Under the pieces are notes generated by a model. The model saw only the letters and a list, made by a program, of their open reading frames with translations, made no database searches and was not told the origin of the DNA. A DNA stretch of 64,000 bases from Plenodomus lindquistii. Lineage: Eukaryota; Ascomycota; Dothideomycetes; Pleosporales; Leptosphaeriaceae. The position numbers and the translations under genes are program-made. Positions 34,767 to 45,886 of this stretch are shown piece after piece; position 1 is the first letter of the stretch; each line of letters starts with the position of its first letter. The stretch spans positions 62,001-126,000 of the forward strand of contig JANUWI010000016.1 in assembly GCA_025504975.1 (NCBI GenBank). The letters are read 5' to 3'.

Positions 34767-35716
34767 ATGACCACCACCTCCGCCGCCCAAGACGAATTCA
34801 ACGAACTCGTCCGCGACAAGGACTCTGAGAACCGCCATCCCGAGGACCGACACAACGACAGCGACAACTCTGACCCCGACTCCCCCGGCGCAGACAACGA
34901 CTACCGCGAGACAATCGACACAGACGACGAACTCGACATCCCCGCAGACATGCGTGCAAACTACTACATGCCCAGCCTGCGCTCCGAGGCCAACACGGGC
35001 CCCAAGGGCGTCATCGCCGACGCCCAGGCCTTTGAGCAGGCGAAGAAGCAAGCAAGGCGGTTCACCTGGAAGGCCAAGAATGCAGCGGCCGCGAACCAGA
35101 ATTACAATGTTACGACGACGTGGCAGGATGAGAAGAGTAGTGATGAGGAGAGCGATGACAGCTTTATGAGGGCGTGGAGGGATCAGCGGCTCAAGGAGTT
35201 GCAGAATGTGGGGGAGAGGATTAGGAGTAGGACGAATAGTCCGAGTAGAAGGATTTATGGAGGTATGCCGTTGGTGGATGGGCTGGGGTATTTGGATGCG
35301 GTTGATAAGACGGCTTCGAGTACTGTTGTCGTTGTCTTCATTCGTCCACGGGATCCTGTATGTGCACTCTCTTTCCTCATCACCATCATATACTAACGAA
35401 CCACAGGACCACTTCACTGCGAATGATGCTGAGCGGTGTATGCACGATGCAGCCAGACGCAACGACACCGTTCGCTTCGTCATGATGTACGGTGACGATT
35501 GCGACATGGACGATGATGACGTTCTACCTGCTGTCCTAGCATACAAGGGCGGCGACAAGATCGCAACACTACTACCAGTTGTCCAACTATTACCTAAGGA
35601 CTCTGAACTCAGCGCTGTCAGCCTCGAGACGCTATTCAGGCAGTAAGTCTGCCCCGTGACAAAAGTGTAACCGAACCATCAGCTGACCACCAACGCTCAG
35701 ACATCGCATCCTCTAA
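34767..35716 (+). CDS. Phosducin-like protein (G-beta-gamma chaperone family)
   Basis: Three exons, 34767-35357, 35407-35642 and 35701-35716, give 280 residues. The N-terminus is acidic and disordered. The helix with TGPKGVIADAQAFEQAK matches the phosducin-family G-beta-binding signature. The C-terminal half is the thioredoxin-like fold without a CxxC, including FIRPRDPDHFTAND, a poly-Asp patch and LPAVLAYKGGDK, ending HRIL. Fungal relatives are Cryphonectria BDM-1 and Aspergillus PhnA; they are needed for stable G-beta and G-gamma, and act with the CCT chaperonin in the cytosol. The last exon codes five residues and a stop, supported by the GTAAGT donor at 35643. The neighbouring G-beta gene on the same strand is a likely client. 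Confidence 0.93.
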
Positions 35717-36834
35717 GCTTTTGCCCATTGCATCTCACAAGAGCAAGCTTACAACCACTCTCTACCATGCCGATCTCTCTCTCACATCTTGATGCGGTCT
35801 TTCTCATACGGTCCGCATTCTGCTCGACTCTTGGTGAACTCAAACTTCCCAACATCCTGGTTCGACACACCCATGACTCTTACCCCCATCGGTCCTTCTC
35901 GAACACAAGTCTGCGACACTCCACGACTACAAATTCTCGGCACTCCCCATCTACCCGCCCACGATTCCATGCACGGCCCTTCGTTCTGATGGACATCGGT
36001 CCTTTGGGCTCATCACCATCTCACTCTTCTCTCTCCACCCATGTGTGGAGTAAGGTTACGACATTCTCTGAAGCGATGCATTATCGGCGTTTTATCTTCT
36101 ATACTTTCTTTCACTATCTCCTAGACTAGGTTCACTCTTGGGAAGATGGGTTGTTTACCCTGTGCATAAGTCTTATAGGTGCGGTGGCTATGCGTTCTGG
36201 CGTTTCAAACTAGGAATATAGGAGGATTGATCGCGATGCTGTTTTTGCATATGGAATACCCAGTATGCTATTGCTCGCCCTCTATAGTTGGGGTGAGGCG
36301 TCGTACGCAGCTTTATTGGGATGAGATATTGATTGATTGGCAACGTTAATACACTTGTACTACTCTTATGACACTGACGCCTCTGTGCGCTTGCCTACTA
36401 GTGAGAACTTTGTATTTGGGGTCTGACCAGTGCCATTATCTTGGTGTTCTAATTCAGTCTAGATAGGGGTATATCCCTAGAGTCGACCTTACCCCACAAA
36501 ATGCAGCGATACGCTCTCCAACGGGAGACAACTTATACGGCCACTATCATGCGACCACTCTATCACATCTAGCTCCGCGATCATCATCCCACATTCGCAG
36601 TGTACGCGCCACGCCGACCCAGAATAGCGGATTTGTGCTGCGCCGCATGGTTCGCGAATCACAGTGTAAGCGCCCATGGCTGGCATGGGTGTCACAACGA
36701 CGATGGGCAGATAGTAACAAAACGTGCTGCAAAATGCCAAAATGGGAAGAGCAGCTTCAATGTTCTATTCATGATCATATAATTGTTCTGCAAACTGATC
36801 ATTATCTCCCTGTTGACTTAGTCTCTTTGAGCCA
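35717..36834. other. Intergenic, no gene recognised
   Basis: About 1.1 kb. The first 400 bases are probably the phosducin-like 3' UTR; a 133-codon plus-strand frame there has Ser/His/Thr-rich composition but no family content. The right part is upstream of the HET gene. Confidence 0.5.
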
Positions 36835-39239
36835 ATGTCTGATTCTACGTTTCCCTCACCATCGAGATTCGCTGTAGGGGAGGAGGCTATAAATCAAGAG
36901 ATACCAGACAACACAATCGTTCCTCTTCACAGAAAATGTGCTTTTTGCCAGAAACTTCTGCGCATGTTGATTATACCGGATATACATGCGCCTCCAACCA
37001 ACGATTATACCAAACCAGAGAAATGGCAGCCGATTCTCATGTGTACAGTTGAGCATCTTCTCCAAAGCCGTCAGTACTGCCATATCTGCAATATGCTTTT
37101 CGCAGCTATAACAATAAATCCGCGAAACAAGTACATCGAGCGGTTTCGAGATGCAAATATCTACATTCAGGCCAAGGCTCGAGCGGGTGGTACCTTCACG
37201 GTGACTGCCAGACTAGCGAAGGATATCTTAAACGATACGGATAGCTGTGGCTTTGTAGGACCGTTCCGATTAGGATCTTATGAGCGTGAGTACACTATCC
37301 GTAATGGCACGCGAGAATGGGGAGAGCTAATGTCTTCGTGGTAGTTGCCAGCGTCAGCAATGGTTTTGGCCAGTACCTCACAGCTAAAAAGGTACCTCGC
37401 TATCCGCAGGACAATGTGGGTCAGGCGAAGAAATGGGTAAGGACTTGCCTTGCGGATCATGACCGCTGTCGAACGTTCCAGGAGGAGACGGTGGATAGTC
37501 GTCAGAGACCATCGAGGGTCCTGGAGATTACTGAGACAAGTGCGAGACTTCGATGTGTTATGCAAAACACAGAGTTCGAATATCTTGTACTCAGTCACAT
37601 GTGGGGTGATCAACACGAGGAGCAGATTCAACTACTTGAGTCGAATCTCGACAAATTCCAGGTCAATGTACCATGGGATGAACTTTGTGCGTCGGCTATC
37701 TACAAAGAAGCTATTCGGATCACGTGGACGTTGGGGTATCGATACTTGTGGATTGACTCTCTGTGTATCATCCAAGATTCGGACCCCGATTGGCAGTACG
37801 AGGCCGGCAGGATGGCAATCGTGTATGGCAACGCCGTATGCAATATCTCTACCCTCTTCCCCGCTCAAAGCGACACTGTAACAACTCAAAGGACGGATCC
37901 TCGAGATTGGAGCCCATGTATCCTACGAGAAGCCACACCCTTTCGTCCAGGCCTGTACATCGAGCGTCCAAGACCTGCTAACGATCTCCCACCATGGCTC
38001 ATCCAATCCGAATGGCCACTCTTCAAGCGCGCATGGACATTTCAGGAGTACCTCCTTAGTCCACGAAATCTGCTCGTCGGTCACACAAACCTCATGTTCC
38101 AGTGCTCAGAACTCTTTTACGATGAACTACTCGGCCCACAAGGGGATGGTAACGGTATGCTCGTCAATGAGGAAAAGTCTACAAAAGTCACTGGCATAGA
38201 TTTTGGCAAGACAAGGTACTTCCCTAGTGCCTTGACGAGAGTAGCGTCAGCAGCCAGTCTCACTGACGTCCCCGTCCTTCTCTTCATCGAAGACTGGCTC
38301 AAGGTCTTCAACGAGTACCGTGCTCGCAATTTGACTTACGCCTCCGACAGAGTGATAGCATTCGCCGGCATCGCGCGCGCATTCTCACATCTGGGGAGTC
38401 TGACTTATCTCGCCGGCGCCTGGAAAGAATGTCTACCCCTCTGCCTCCTCTGGTATCTCGACAAGAAGCCCACAAACATCGCAATGCAGGACAACAATCT
38501 CCCCGACGCCAGCAATCTAACCTACACTCCCATCATCCACGAAGACGTCCACGACCCCACCACCACCATACCATCATGGTCCTGGTTCTCCGCCCCCGTC
38601 TACAAATACCACAACATACACTTCCTCCTCTGCAGCGACGAGCTATCTCTCCGCCGCAAAGCAAATCTCACCCCCTCAACCGTGAATTTCGAAAACATCT
38701 TCTTCGCCACATGCACCTCGTATTGCTTCCCCAAAACGCCAGCAGACACACTGCCCCCCCACCCGCAATCCAGTTTCTCAGATTTCAAAAAATTGGAAGT
38801 CACACTCTCAACGCGGACTTTGCCTATAAAATTCAATCTCCCCCGGGATCTATCTGCCCAACTTGCACGAATAAGACACTTAACAACCCATCCCGAGGAC
38901 AGCCACTTCGACTGCGACCCAGTCTTCACATACCACCACGACAATCTCCTTCACCCACGCCGTAATCCCCCTCGTAACGCTCTCCTAGCACTCATGGCGG
39001 AGATTCAAATCGTGCGTGTGGCGGGTAAATACGGTGTACAGAGGATTCTGGCAGGGCTGGTGCTAGTACGCAGTGAAGAAGAGGAGGGCACGTGGAAAAG
39101 AGTAGGTGTTTGGAAACTAAAGGTGAAGATTTGGGGGGTTGGGGTTGAGGAGGGGAGTGTGAGGGGGGTGGCGGAGAGGTGGAGGGGGTATGAGATTGTG
39201 GGGGGGAGTTGGGGGAGGGGGGATGTCATTGTTGTGTGA
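36835..39239 (+). CDS. HET-domain protein (heterokaryon-incompatibility type)
   Basis: Two exons, 36835-37285 and 37345-39239, join over a 59-base intron to 781 residues. The N-terminal ~90 residues hold a Cys pattern (CAFCQ...CTVEH...CHICN) common in front of HET domains. The HET domain starts near residue 229 with EYLVLSHMWGD, continues with YLWIDSLCIIQDSDPDWQYE and GNAVCNIS, and closes with RAWTFQEYLLSPR. The remaining ~350 residues have no repeats or STAND module that I can see. HET proteins trigger cell death after fusion of unlike hyphae; some have other regulatory roles. The C-terminal ~50 residues are Gly/Arg/Glu-rich from G-rich DNA. Which allele system it belongs to cannot be told. 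Confidence 0.92.
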
Positions 39240-39588
39240 TGGGGATGTTGATGGGGATGGGGAGCGGTCTTGGATGGGAGTTTGTATCACAGGAAGAAGG
39301 TTGTAGGGCTAAAACTCGGCATTGGTGGCGATTCAAAGCTACATTGATAATCGTCGCTGTCATTTCCTACGTCAAAGCAGATATTTCGCCGTGATTCTCA
39401 CCGCTAGGTGCCATGCAAGTCTCAATCACCCTTAATTACGAGACGCACAGGGAGCCGAGGGACGTTAGTGTGTTGTAATAGTCGCTTTTCTTTTGCTAAA
39501 TACACTCAAATTATAGTATTCTTCACAAAGTGGCTTCATAATTTACAAGTAGGTCTTTTCGCTTCGCTAGACTATGTTGATATCAGTC
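39240..39588. other. Short spacer between convergent genes
   Basis: About 350 bases between the HET gene end and the serine-hydrolase pseudogene end. It is A/T-richer than the coding DNA around it; nothing else was seen. Confidence 0.5.
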
Positions 39589-41253
39589 TTAATCCTGGTC
39601 TTTCCGTTGAAACATGCTAGGACCTCCTTCGTGATCCCACTTCCACAACAGACCTGACACTTTACCAGATACGTCGCGCTGAAAGTAGAGAAGAGCGAGT
39701 TCGTGGTCATTAAAATCGATCATAGAATCTTTGAGATATTGGTCTCGAGAGGCTGGAAAGAAGCTGTAGGTGTCTTTTTCGTAGTATAGCAGAGTTGTGC
39801 GAGAATCTTTGTTCGAATTGAACTGCACACAGAGCTCAGCAGTATCTTTCTGAATGATAATAGAAAGCCAGGTTGCGTGCCCTTCGTACTTCCCAACGTA
39901 TTGCTCTCTTGGTGGCTCAGTCAGTCCAATTTCTCTATCGCTTTCCCAGTCAAACAAGAGCGATTCTGTGAAATTTTGTTTTCGAAGAAAAACTTCTTGT
40001 CGTGCCAGAGAGAGGATATCGACTTCAGGCTTCAAGTCGAAAAGAGCTTGTGTAATGATTTGGACCGCAAATTCAGCCGCATCCGCATCCTGTTGACCGT
40101 TCGCAAATGCTACGATTGCACTTTGTGTATCTGCAAATGTGTAGAGCGCACAGCTTGAGCCGTAAAATACCCCATTGTGTGCGACGAGTTCTTTCTTTGG
40201 GGATCCTACCCCAATAGTGTACTTGAGTTTTGTCTCATCAGGAAGTTCCCGTGTCATGTCGTTGTATGACAAAAAGCCAAGCATGGTAGTCGGAATCGTT
40301 GTGTTATACCAGCCCATGCAGTAGGCCGTATCATTTGTCAATGGCTGCTTATTTGAAGATGGCCGTGTCCACTGACCCTTTCTAATTCGGTGCATGCCAA
40401 AAAGAACGCTTGACTGAGAAGTGGAAGTAAGCAAATTGCGTCTTTCTGCGTCTAGTATGCTTGTGGCCCATGAAAGCATGTCGTTGACGCAACTCCGCAT
40501 TCCCATGGCAGCGATTGCTGGCATATGACGTTGAATGATCCACTGATCTGATTGTAATCGGTGAAAACTCCCGTTTTCCAATTTGGCGTATGGGTATGCG
40601 ACATTGCTCTCACTGCTGTCGAGGATACCTTGAACATTCGTCCGGTTCAGACCCAGTGGGTCAAGGATTCGGTCTTGGATGATATCTGCGTAACGCTGTT
40701 GATAAACACGTTCCAGCCCGACTGCAATCAAGGCATATCCCTAGTTATTGTAGAGCCACCACCGATTGTGCCGAGCGCCATTGTGGTCACGCGTCGGACA
40801 CGTATTCATGAGGTGTATAAAGTCTTGTTCAGGGTGGATCAGAGTCCCTCGTGGACCTAATATGAGGAGCTGGGGAGAGCTTAGACCACTGGTGTGTCGC
40901 AAGAAGTCGACGATATTTGCGTTTCCACAGCCATCTGGATCTGAAGGCCTGAACTCGGGAATATATTGGGATAAAGGTGCTTTCCAATCCATTTTCTTCT
41001 CGCCAATTGCTATACCGACGGCAGCTGATAAGAACGTTTTGGACAGAGAGCTCAGTGGATATAGGGTGTCTGCATCTGCCGATAAGCCCTCTTCCACGTT
41101 CCTCAAACCAAAGCTCTCTCTATGAAGGACCTCACCATGGTGAAGTATCCCTAGAGATATAGATGGAACCCCACAAATGCGGCGTAACTCTGATATTTGC
41201 GCCATTGCAGACTGTACTCTGGCTCGAAGGAACTCATTTGGTAGAGATTCCAT
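39589..41253 (-). pseudogene. Serine beta-lactamase-like hydrolase with in-frame TAG
   Basis: One uninterrupted minus-strand frame of 555 codons except for codon 171, a TAG at 40741-40743. Before it lie the family SxxK motif (SSLSKTF, Ser69/Lys72) and, immediately upstream, the Tyr-x-Asn motif (WWLYNN). After it the frame goes straight on with GYALIAVGLERVY and later VAHNGV, the HxG-like third motif. So both halves of one class C beta-lactamase/esterase-type protein are present in phase. Relatives usually have a bulky residue at this place, so TGG to TAG is the simplest explanation. Fungal members are esterases, lactonases or peptidase-like enzymes rather than antibiotic-resistance proteins. 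No GT-AG pair removes the TAG and keeps the frame. Either a recent nonsense mutation, stop-codon readthrough or a base-call error fits. Confidence 0.78.
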
Positions 41254-41738
41254 GATATCGTGTAGGATGATATTCTTGGGAGCTCAAATAGCAATTCAAA
41301 CAAAACGCTTGACACTCCAGGTCGATTCAGTGTAGACCGTTAACGATGGTCTCAGAACCTTGAACACAAGCAGTAGTTGTTACCTAGAGCTATGTCCAGG
41401 CAACTGCCGAAGCAGTCTCCTTGGGGTGGGGCGCCTGTACCTCCTAACTTCCCGAAACCATCACCAATCGTATTGCTCCCAGAGACACGTATCATGATGC
41501 TCGCTAAAGCTTACTTAATGCGGCCAGGAGGGTTTACGAGCCTTGCCATCTTTACTAGATGCGACGAGAACAACATCACGAATTATGCAAACCCCGCTTT
41601 ACATACACCCTTATTGATGAAAGATGGGCTCATATCTCATGCAAGCCCCTCATTACATTCACCGGTCGCTATCCAGGGTAAATTGATGTCGTACGTCAAA
41701 AACGTATCCTACCATTATTGACCGAAGGCCGAAGACTA
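41254..41738. other. Intergenic, no gene recognised
   Basis: About 480 bases upstream of both the serine-hydrolase pseudogene and the glycine-rich microprotein gene, which point apart. A 114-codon plus-strand frame here shows no family content. Confidence 0.45.
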
Positions 41739-41748
41739 CTATATAAAG
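41739..41748 (+). promoter_or_regulatory. TATA box of the glycine-rich microprotein gene
   Basis: CTATATAAAG matches the TATA consensus. It is followed by a C/T- and A-rich leader of about 130 bases without an ATG before the start codon at 41880, an arrangement typical of strongly expressed fungal genes. Confidence 0.6.
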
Positions 41749-41879
41749 CCCGTATACCCCAGTGAAAGAACTATCAACTCAGTTCAATCGAAAATCGAAT
41801 CTACTGTTATTCTCAGCCTCGTCTCCTCAAGCCTTGTTTGTTTAGCAACCTCTAAGAAGTTCATTGTTCCTCACCCACG

Positions 41880-42032
41880 ATGATCAGCGAACCTATGTTC
41901 CTATCTTTTGGAAAGGGTGGCGGAAAGGGTGGCTCTGGAAATAGCGGTGGTCAAGTGGGCCAGGGAGGAAACAGCGGCCCTAATGGGGGGGCTGGCGGCT
42001 CGAGTGGAGGAGGGTCTGCTGTTGAGCACTAA
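41880..42032 (+). CDS. 50-residue glycine-rich microprotein
   Basis: An ATG in the context CACGATGAT opens a 50-codon frame that ends in TAA. The first ten residues (MISEPMFLSF) are non-repetitive; then come GKGGGKGGSGNSGG and further Gly/Ser/Asn-rich units, ending SAVEH. Half of the residues after position 10 are Gly. There is no hydrophobic signal peptide, so it is probably cytosolic or unconventional. The case for a real gene is the TATA box 130 bases upstream, the ATG-free pyrimidine-rich leader, and near-perfect use of Gly/Ser codons in one frame. The reverse-strand frame through it (41901-42107) is a shadow. Family unknown; small Gly-rich proteins of this type occur in fungi without known function. 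Confidence 0.5.
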   Translation: MISEPMFLSFGKGGGKGGSGNSGGQVGQGGNSGPNGGAGGSSGGGSAVEH

Positions 42033-43504
42033 GCCCCTTAACCAGACACCATTCAAGTTTTGTGGTATGTATGCAAGCCCTTTCTTGTTAATAGTGTGCC
42101 GTTGCACATGTGTTCGGCGGACATGGGCAGGAGGATCCTTAGGGGCGCCAAGGCCTCCTCTCTATATAAAGTGACGAGAAATGGGGGAAGAAAGAAGGAT
42201 CAACCACCATCGGAAGAAATGAGAATTCTTGCTTTCCCACCACTTGATTGTTCATCTATCCCTTAGCCTATCTCATCTTGAAAGTAGAGCTCCGAACTCC
42301 AACTGTACAATAGCAGTCTTGTATGATTGGTATAGAAGCTTAATAAGGTACCCTAGTCGGCACAGTGCTGATTTATCCAAGTTTGACAAATGAGCCCGCC
42401 AGCAGCCCGGCATAGATGGAAAGGGAGCCTATTATTCACTCATTTGGCGAAATATATCCTGACCGAACACACTATCATTAGCATAGCTAGTCTTCAAGCC
42501 TACAAGAATTCAGTTATGAACAGCATCTACAATCGTGCATGGAGCTTCATCGGACTTGAACATTACCTGTTAGACGAACGAGTTGACATCTGTTTTGAGC
42601 TGAAGACACGTTATTACCGTTATTGAGCGCTATTGTAGATGTAACCAAGTTAGCACGCTGGAGTTACAGGCTGGTGTATCGCAAGCCGCAAGCCATCACG
42701 TGAGCACCAATAAATTGTGGTTTAATTATGATATTTTGAAAGGCTGTGGGGAGTCTAGCGCAGTTGTTGATTGTGGAGGCCTAGATGCTTGCAAAGGAAG
42801 AGGCTGTACGCGATCAGGCGGGAAGACGCCAGCGCTATTGTAATTCTTGTATTCTTGTACCTAGAAGGATGAGGCTGATCTAGAGTAGGCTCAAAAACAT
42901 ATTGGTGTGTTACCATAGGTAGATCTTGAGAGTCGTTCAATCTCAAAAAAAGCGCGTCTACTTTGTCTCGTAAGAGGGTACGTATTGTAGCAGGGAAAGA
43001 CATTACTCGCGTATTGCATGTAGAGCTTGAATAGGAAATCTATCACGCGCAAGATCCGTAAGGCGTTAGTGTGGTACTATACTCCTCCCTATAAAATGAT
43101 AAGAGAAACGGGTATATGAGTGGGGAGAGTCCTATAGGTGGGGAGGAGGAAGTGCCGGACGGTGTCAAGGTTCATGTGAAGGGGGGCTGAAGGGAATTGT
43201 AAGTGTGTATGGTGAGGTGACGATTAATGAGTATATGCCGTCCCAGGAGCGTCAATCAGTGAGTTGAGGAAAGGCTTGACAAGAGAGAGATGTATTTCGG
43301 TTGTGTTTTGCTTTACATAATTTTCCTGACGGCATGTACGACAAGGAGATACGATTGTCATAACAAGAGTGATACAAACGCTATATTCTCGATTCGGAAT
43401 ATGAACCCCGATAGGAAAGATCACCAACAAAGGATAGACGCCAACGATCAATCCATAGCATTCTGTTGACCTTCGATACCGAACCGACCAACCCAAGCTA
43501 GATT
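42033..43504. other. Intergenic, no gene recognised
   Basis: About 1.47 kb, comparatively A/T-rich. A second TATA-like word (CTATATAAAG) occurs at about 42162-42171, followed only by a very short frame (about 15 codons). Other open frames are short and without family content. The right end is the 3' flank of the disordered-protein gene. Confidence 0.45.
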
Positions 43505-45886
43505 TCAGATGCGGTCAAATGAGTTGCATGGGCTCCTCCTCGAAGACGTAAATCTTATGTCGTAATCATCCTCATCCAACATATCCATTTCGCGTCGACC
43601 GGTACTAGCTCGCTTCAAAGGAGGCGCACGACGAGCACTGCGATTATCATTCTTCAGATCCAGGTACTCAGCAAACATGCGTTCCTTGTAGGCTCGCTCG
43701 TTCAAGTCCTCAAGACCGGTTTGGTATCGCTTCTGTGCATCGCGTTGGTCCTTGGCGTGTAGGAATTCTGCAAATTCTCGCAATGTGTCTTCGCGCTCGT
43801 CATCGTAATCTGCACGCTCGTTGACACATCGCTTCTGGTGGAGACGGAAATTGGAATCTGGCATGCCCGCAGCGAATGAGGTTGTGCGGGTCGGCTTTGG
43901 TGCGTAGTGCATAGACAGGGGGTTCTCGGTAGTGTAGCGACGGTGTGGTAGAATCGGGCGGTGCGGCTCGTTGACATAGTTGTCTCGTCTGGCTGTAGGG
44001 CGTGGGTAGTCATCCGCTTCCTGGTACCGGGCACTTGGGCGTGCATCATCGTCGTGGTCGTAAATATGACTTTCATGAGGGTTGTTGAATCCAGCCTGTG
44101 GGTGCGAGTAGGACTTCTGATGGCTGCGCCGTTGAGCCATCGGCGGGCGACGTTGGGGCTTGTCAAAGACCGAATCAAATCCTGTGTGGGCAGATGAAGC
44201 AGTGTAGGAGTCGGTGCCACTGCCACCATCAAAGGAGCTGTCGCGCGACATAGCATGTGCCCCGCTGATCTTCTCATTCCTCCTTCGGTCCTTTTGGTGC
44301 TTGCTTGGTGAAGAATCGCGACCAGTACGGCGCTCGTCGTACTCACGCACCCGCTCTTCTGTCAACTTCTCACGCACTCGTTCTTCCGTCAACTTATTCA
44401 GGTCGATGTTGACATTGATATTGGGTTGAGCTGGGGCTAGTCTTGGAGAATTCTCCTTGGAGGAGAACGAATTGTGTCTGCTGATGTTTGGAGAATTGAT
44501 CATGCCAGAGTCTCGTCGCTTTCGTGCAAACTTGTCACCATGTCGGCTCTGGCTCCGGCTTCGGCTTTTACTGTGACAGTGCATCTTGGCTTTATGATGA
44601 GACTTATCTCTTGATGACTTCTTGTGCTTTTGCGAGCGTCCTCTCTTATCGACGAAACCATAATCATCTTCAACGTTGCGAACACGGACATGCTCATGGC
44701 CCGAGTTGACCGAATCAGACTCCCACTCATCACTATCTGTCGCGGACGTGGTAGAGGAAGACGTGGATGAGGATGAAGAACTCTGATTCCCTCTGCGTTT
44801 CACCTTCTGTGTCTTGAGAATACGGGGGTCTTCGTCAAAAGAAGGTCTATGGTTGGGCCTCATACCGCTTTCTGCAGGGAAGGCACCAGGTATGCCATGC
44901 ATAGTTCCCTTGCTCTGAGGCCGTCCATGTTGTGGCGGTGGCGGTGGATGGCTCGAATGCTGCATGGGGGGCGGTGGTGGTGGAGGACCATCCATCATTC
45001 CATGAGGTGGCTGCGATATCCCGTGATGTGCCTGTGGAGGAGGTGGTGGCGGTGGCGCGTTGGGTCCTGGCATATGACCTTGAGGCATACGTGCAGATTG
45101 CGGCTCGGCAAACTGGCCTTGTTGCGTGTGTGGGCCCTGTTGCTGCGGCATAGGCCTCTGCTGTGGTGCTCCGGGCATGTTTGGCTGGCCAAGGAAAGCC
45201 GAGTTCTGAGACATGTTGTTTGGCTGCTTCGGCCCATTATGATTCTGCATGCCGTTGAGTGGTCCTCCAAGTTTGCCTGGCTGAGGTACCTGGAACGCAG
45301 CGGGGCCGATTTCGAGAATGACTTTCACGCGCTTGAGTTGTTGTCTGTCCTGAGCCCAGAGGCCGCGATGACATACAGTGCGCCAGTCGGTCTTAATCCC
45401 TGCGATGTTCCACTGCGTGTTCTTGCTGAACTGAAGTAACTTCGTATTCTCCTCGTCGACGAGCTCGCTAATGATCCTGCGGCAATTTGTCGAAGGAATC
45501 TTGTCGAGAGCTGATGTGGGATCGCCTGGACCTGCTCGTAGTTTCTTAAGGACTTTCTCGATATCTGCATGTGCGAATCGTTCTGGCATTGGGCGGACGT
45601 CTTCCCAAGAATCAGTACCTTTGGGTCGCTCAAACGTGAACATGGCAAGCTGTGGTTCGTTCGATGAACTTTGATTCTGGTTCATCTGCTGTCCCTGGGA
45701 TGTCTTCATCTGATTCGGTCCTGGGAATTGCTGTTGGCCATTTGAACCTTGAGGCTGCTGTTGACATGGTTGAGCTTGACGTTGGTGACCGGCATTGTGA
45801 AGCGGCTGGGGAGGAGGCGGAGGCGGAGGCGGAGGCGGTCCACCCATGTGTTGAGCCTGTTGCGGATGACCCATCTGAGGATTCAT
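43505..45886 (-). CDS. Large disordered Pro/Gln- and Arg/Ser-rich protein, hypothetical
   Basis: An intronless frame of 793 residues from the ATG at 45886. It opens with Gln/Pro runs (a ten-Pro tract near residue 20). A compact, ordered-looking region follows at about 80-200, with DSWEDVRPMPERFAHADIEK and NCRRIISELVDEENTKLL. Then come more Pro/Gln/His-rich tracts, a Ser-rich block near 380, a Lys/Ser/Arg-rich stretch with SRSRSQSRHG and a tandem LTEERVRE duplication near 510-525. The C-terminal quarter is charged, with HAKDQRDAQKRYQTGLEDLN-type helices. RS-like and basic stretches suggest a nuclear, RNA- or chromatin-linked role, as inference only. I do not recognise a named family. Confidence 0.8.
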   Translation of the reverse strand: MNPQMGHPQQAQHMGGPPPPPPPPPPQPLHNAGHQRQAQPCQQQPQGSNGQQQFPGPNQMKTSQGQQMNQNQSSSNEPQLAMFTFERPKGTDSWEDVRPMPERFAHADIEKVLKKLRAGPGDPTSALDKIPSTNCRRIISELVDEENTKLLQFSKNTQWNIAGIKTDWRTVCHRGLWAQDRQQLKRVKVILEIGPAAFQVPQPGKLGGPLNGMQNHNGPKQPNNMSQNSAFLGQPNMPGAPQQRPMPQQQGPHTQQGQFAEPQSARMPQGHMPGPNAPPPPPPPQAHHGISQPPHGMMDGPPPPPPPMQHSSHPPPPPQHGRPQSKGTMHGIPGAFPAESGMRPNHRPSFDEDPRILKTQKVKRRGNQSSSSSSTSSSTTSATDSDEWESDSVNSGHEHVRVRNVEDDYGFVDKRGRSQKHKKSSRDKSHHKAKMHCHSKSRSRSQSRHGDKFARKRRDSGMINSPNISRHNSFSSKENSPRLAPAQPNINVNIDLNKLTEERVREKLTEERVREYDERRTGRDSSPSKHQKDRRRNEKISGAHAMSRDSSFDGGSGTDSYTASSAHTGFDSVFDKPQRRPPMAQRRSHQKSYSHPQAGFNNPHESHIYDHDDDARPSARYQEADDYPRPTARRDNYVNEPHRPILPHRRYTTENPLSMHYAPKPTRTTSFAAGMPDSNFRLHQKRCVNERADYDDEREDTLREFAEFLHAKDQRDAQKRYQTGLEDLNERAYKERMFAEYLDLKNDNRSARRAPPLKRASTGRREMDMLDEDDYDIRFTSSRRSPCNSFDRI

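Noticed and set aside
41901..42107. 68-codon minus-strand frame over the Gly-rich gene
   Set aside because: It is the antisense of the Gly/Ser codons and lacks promoter signs.
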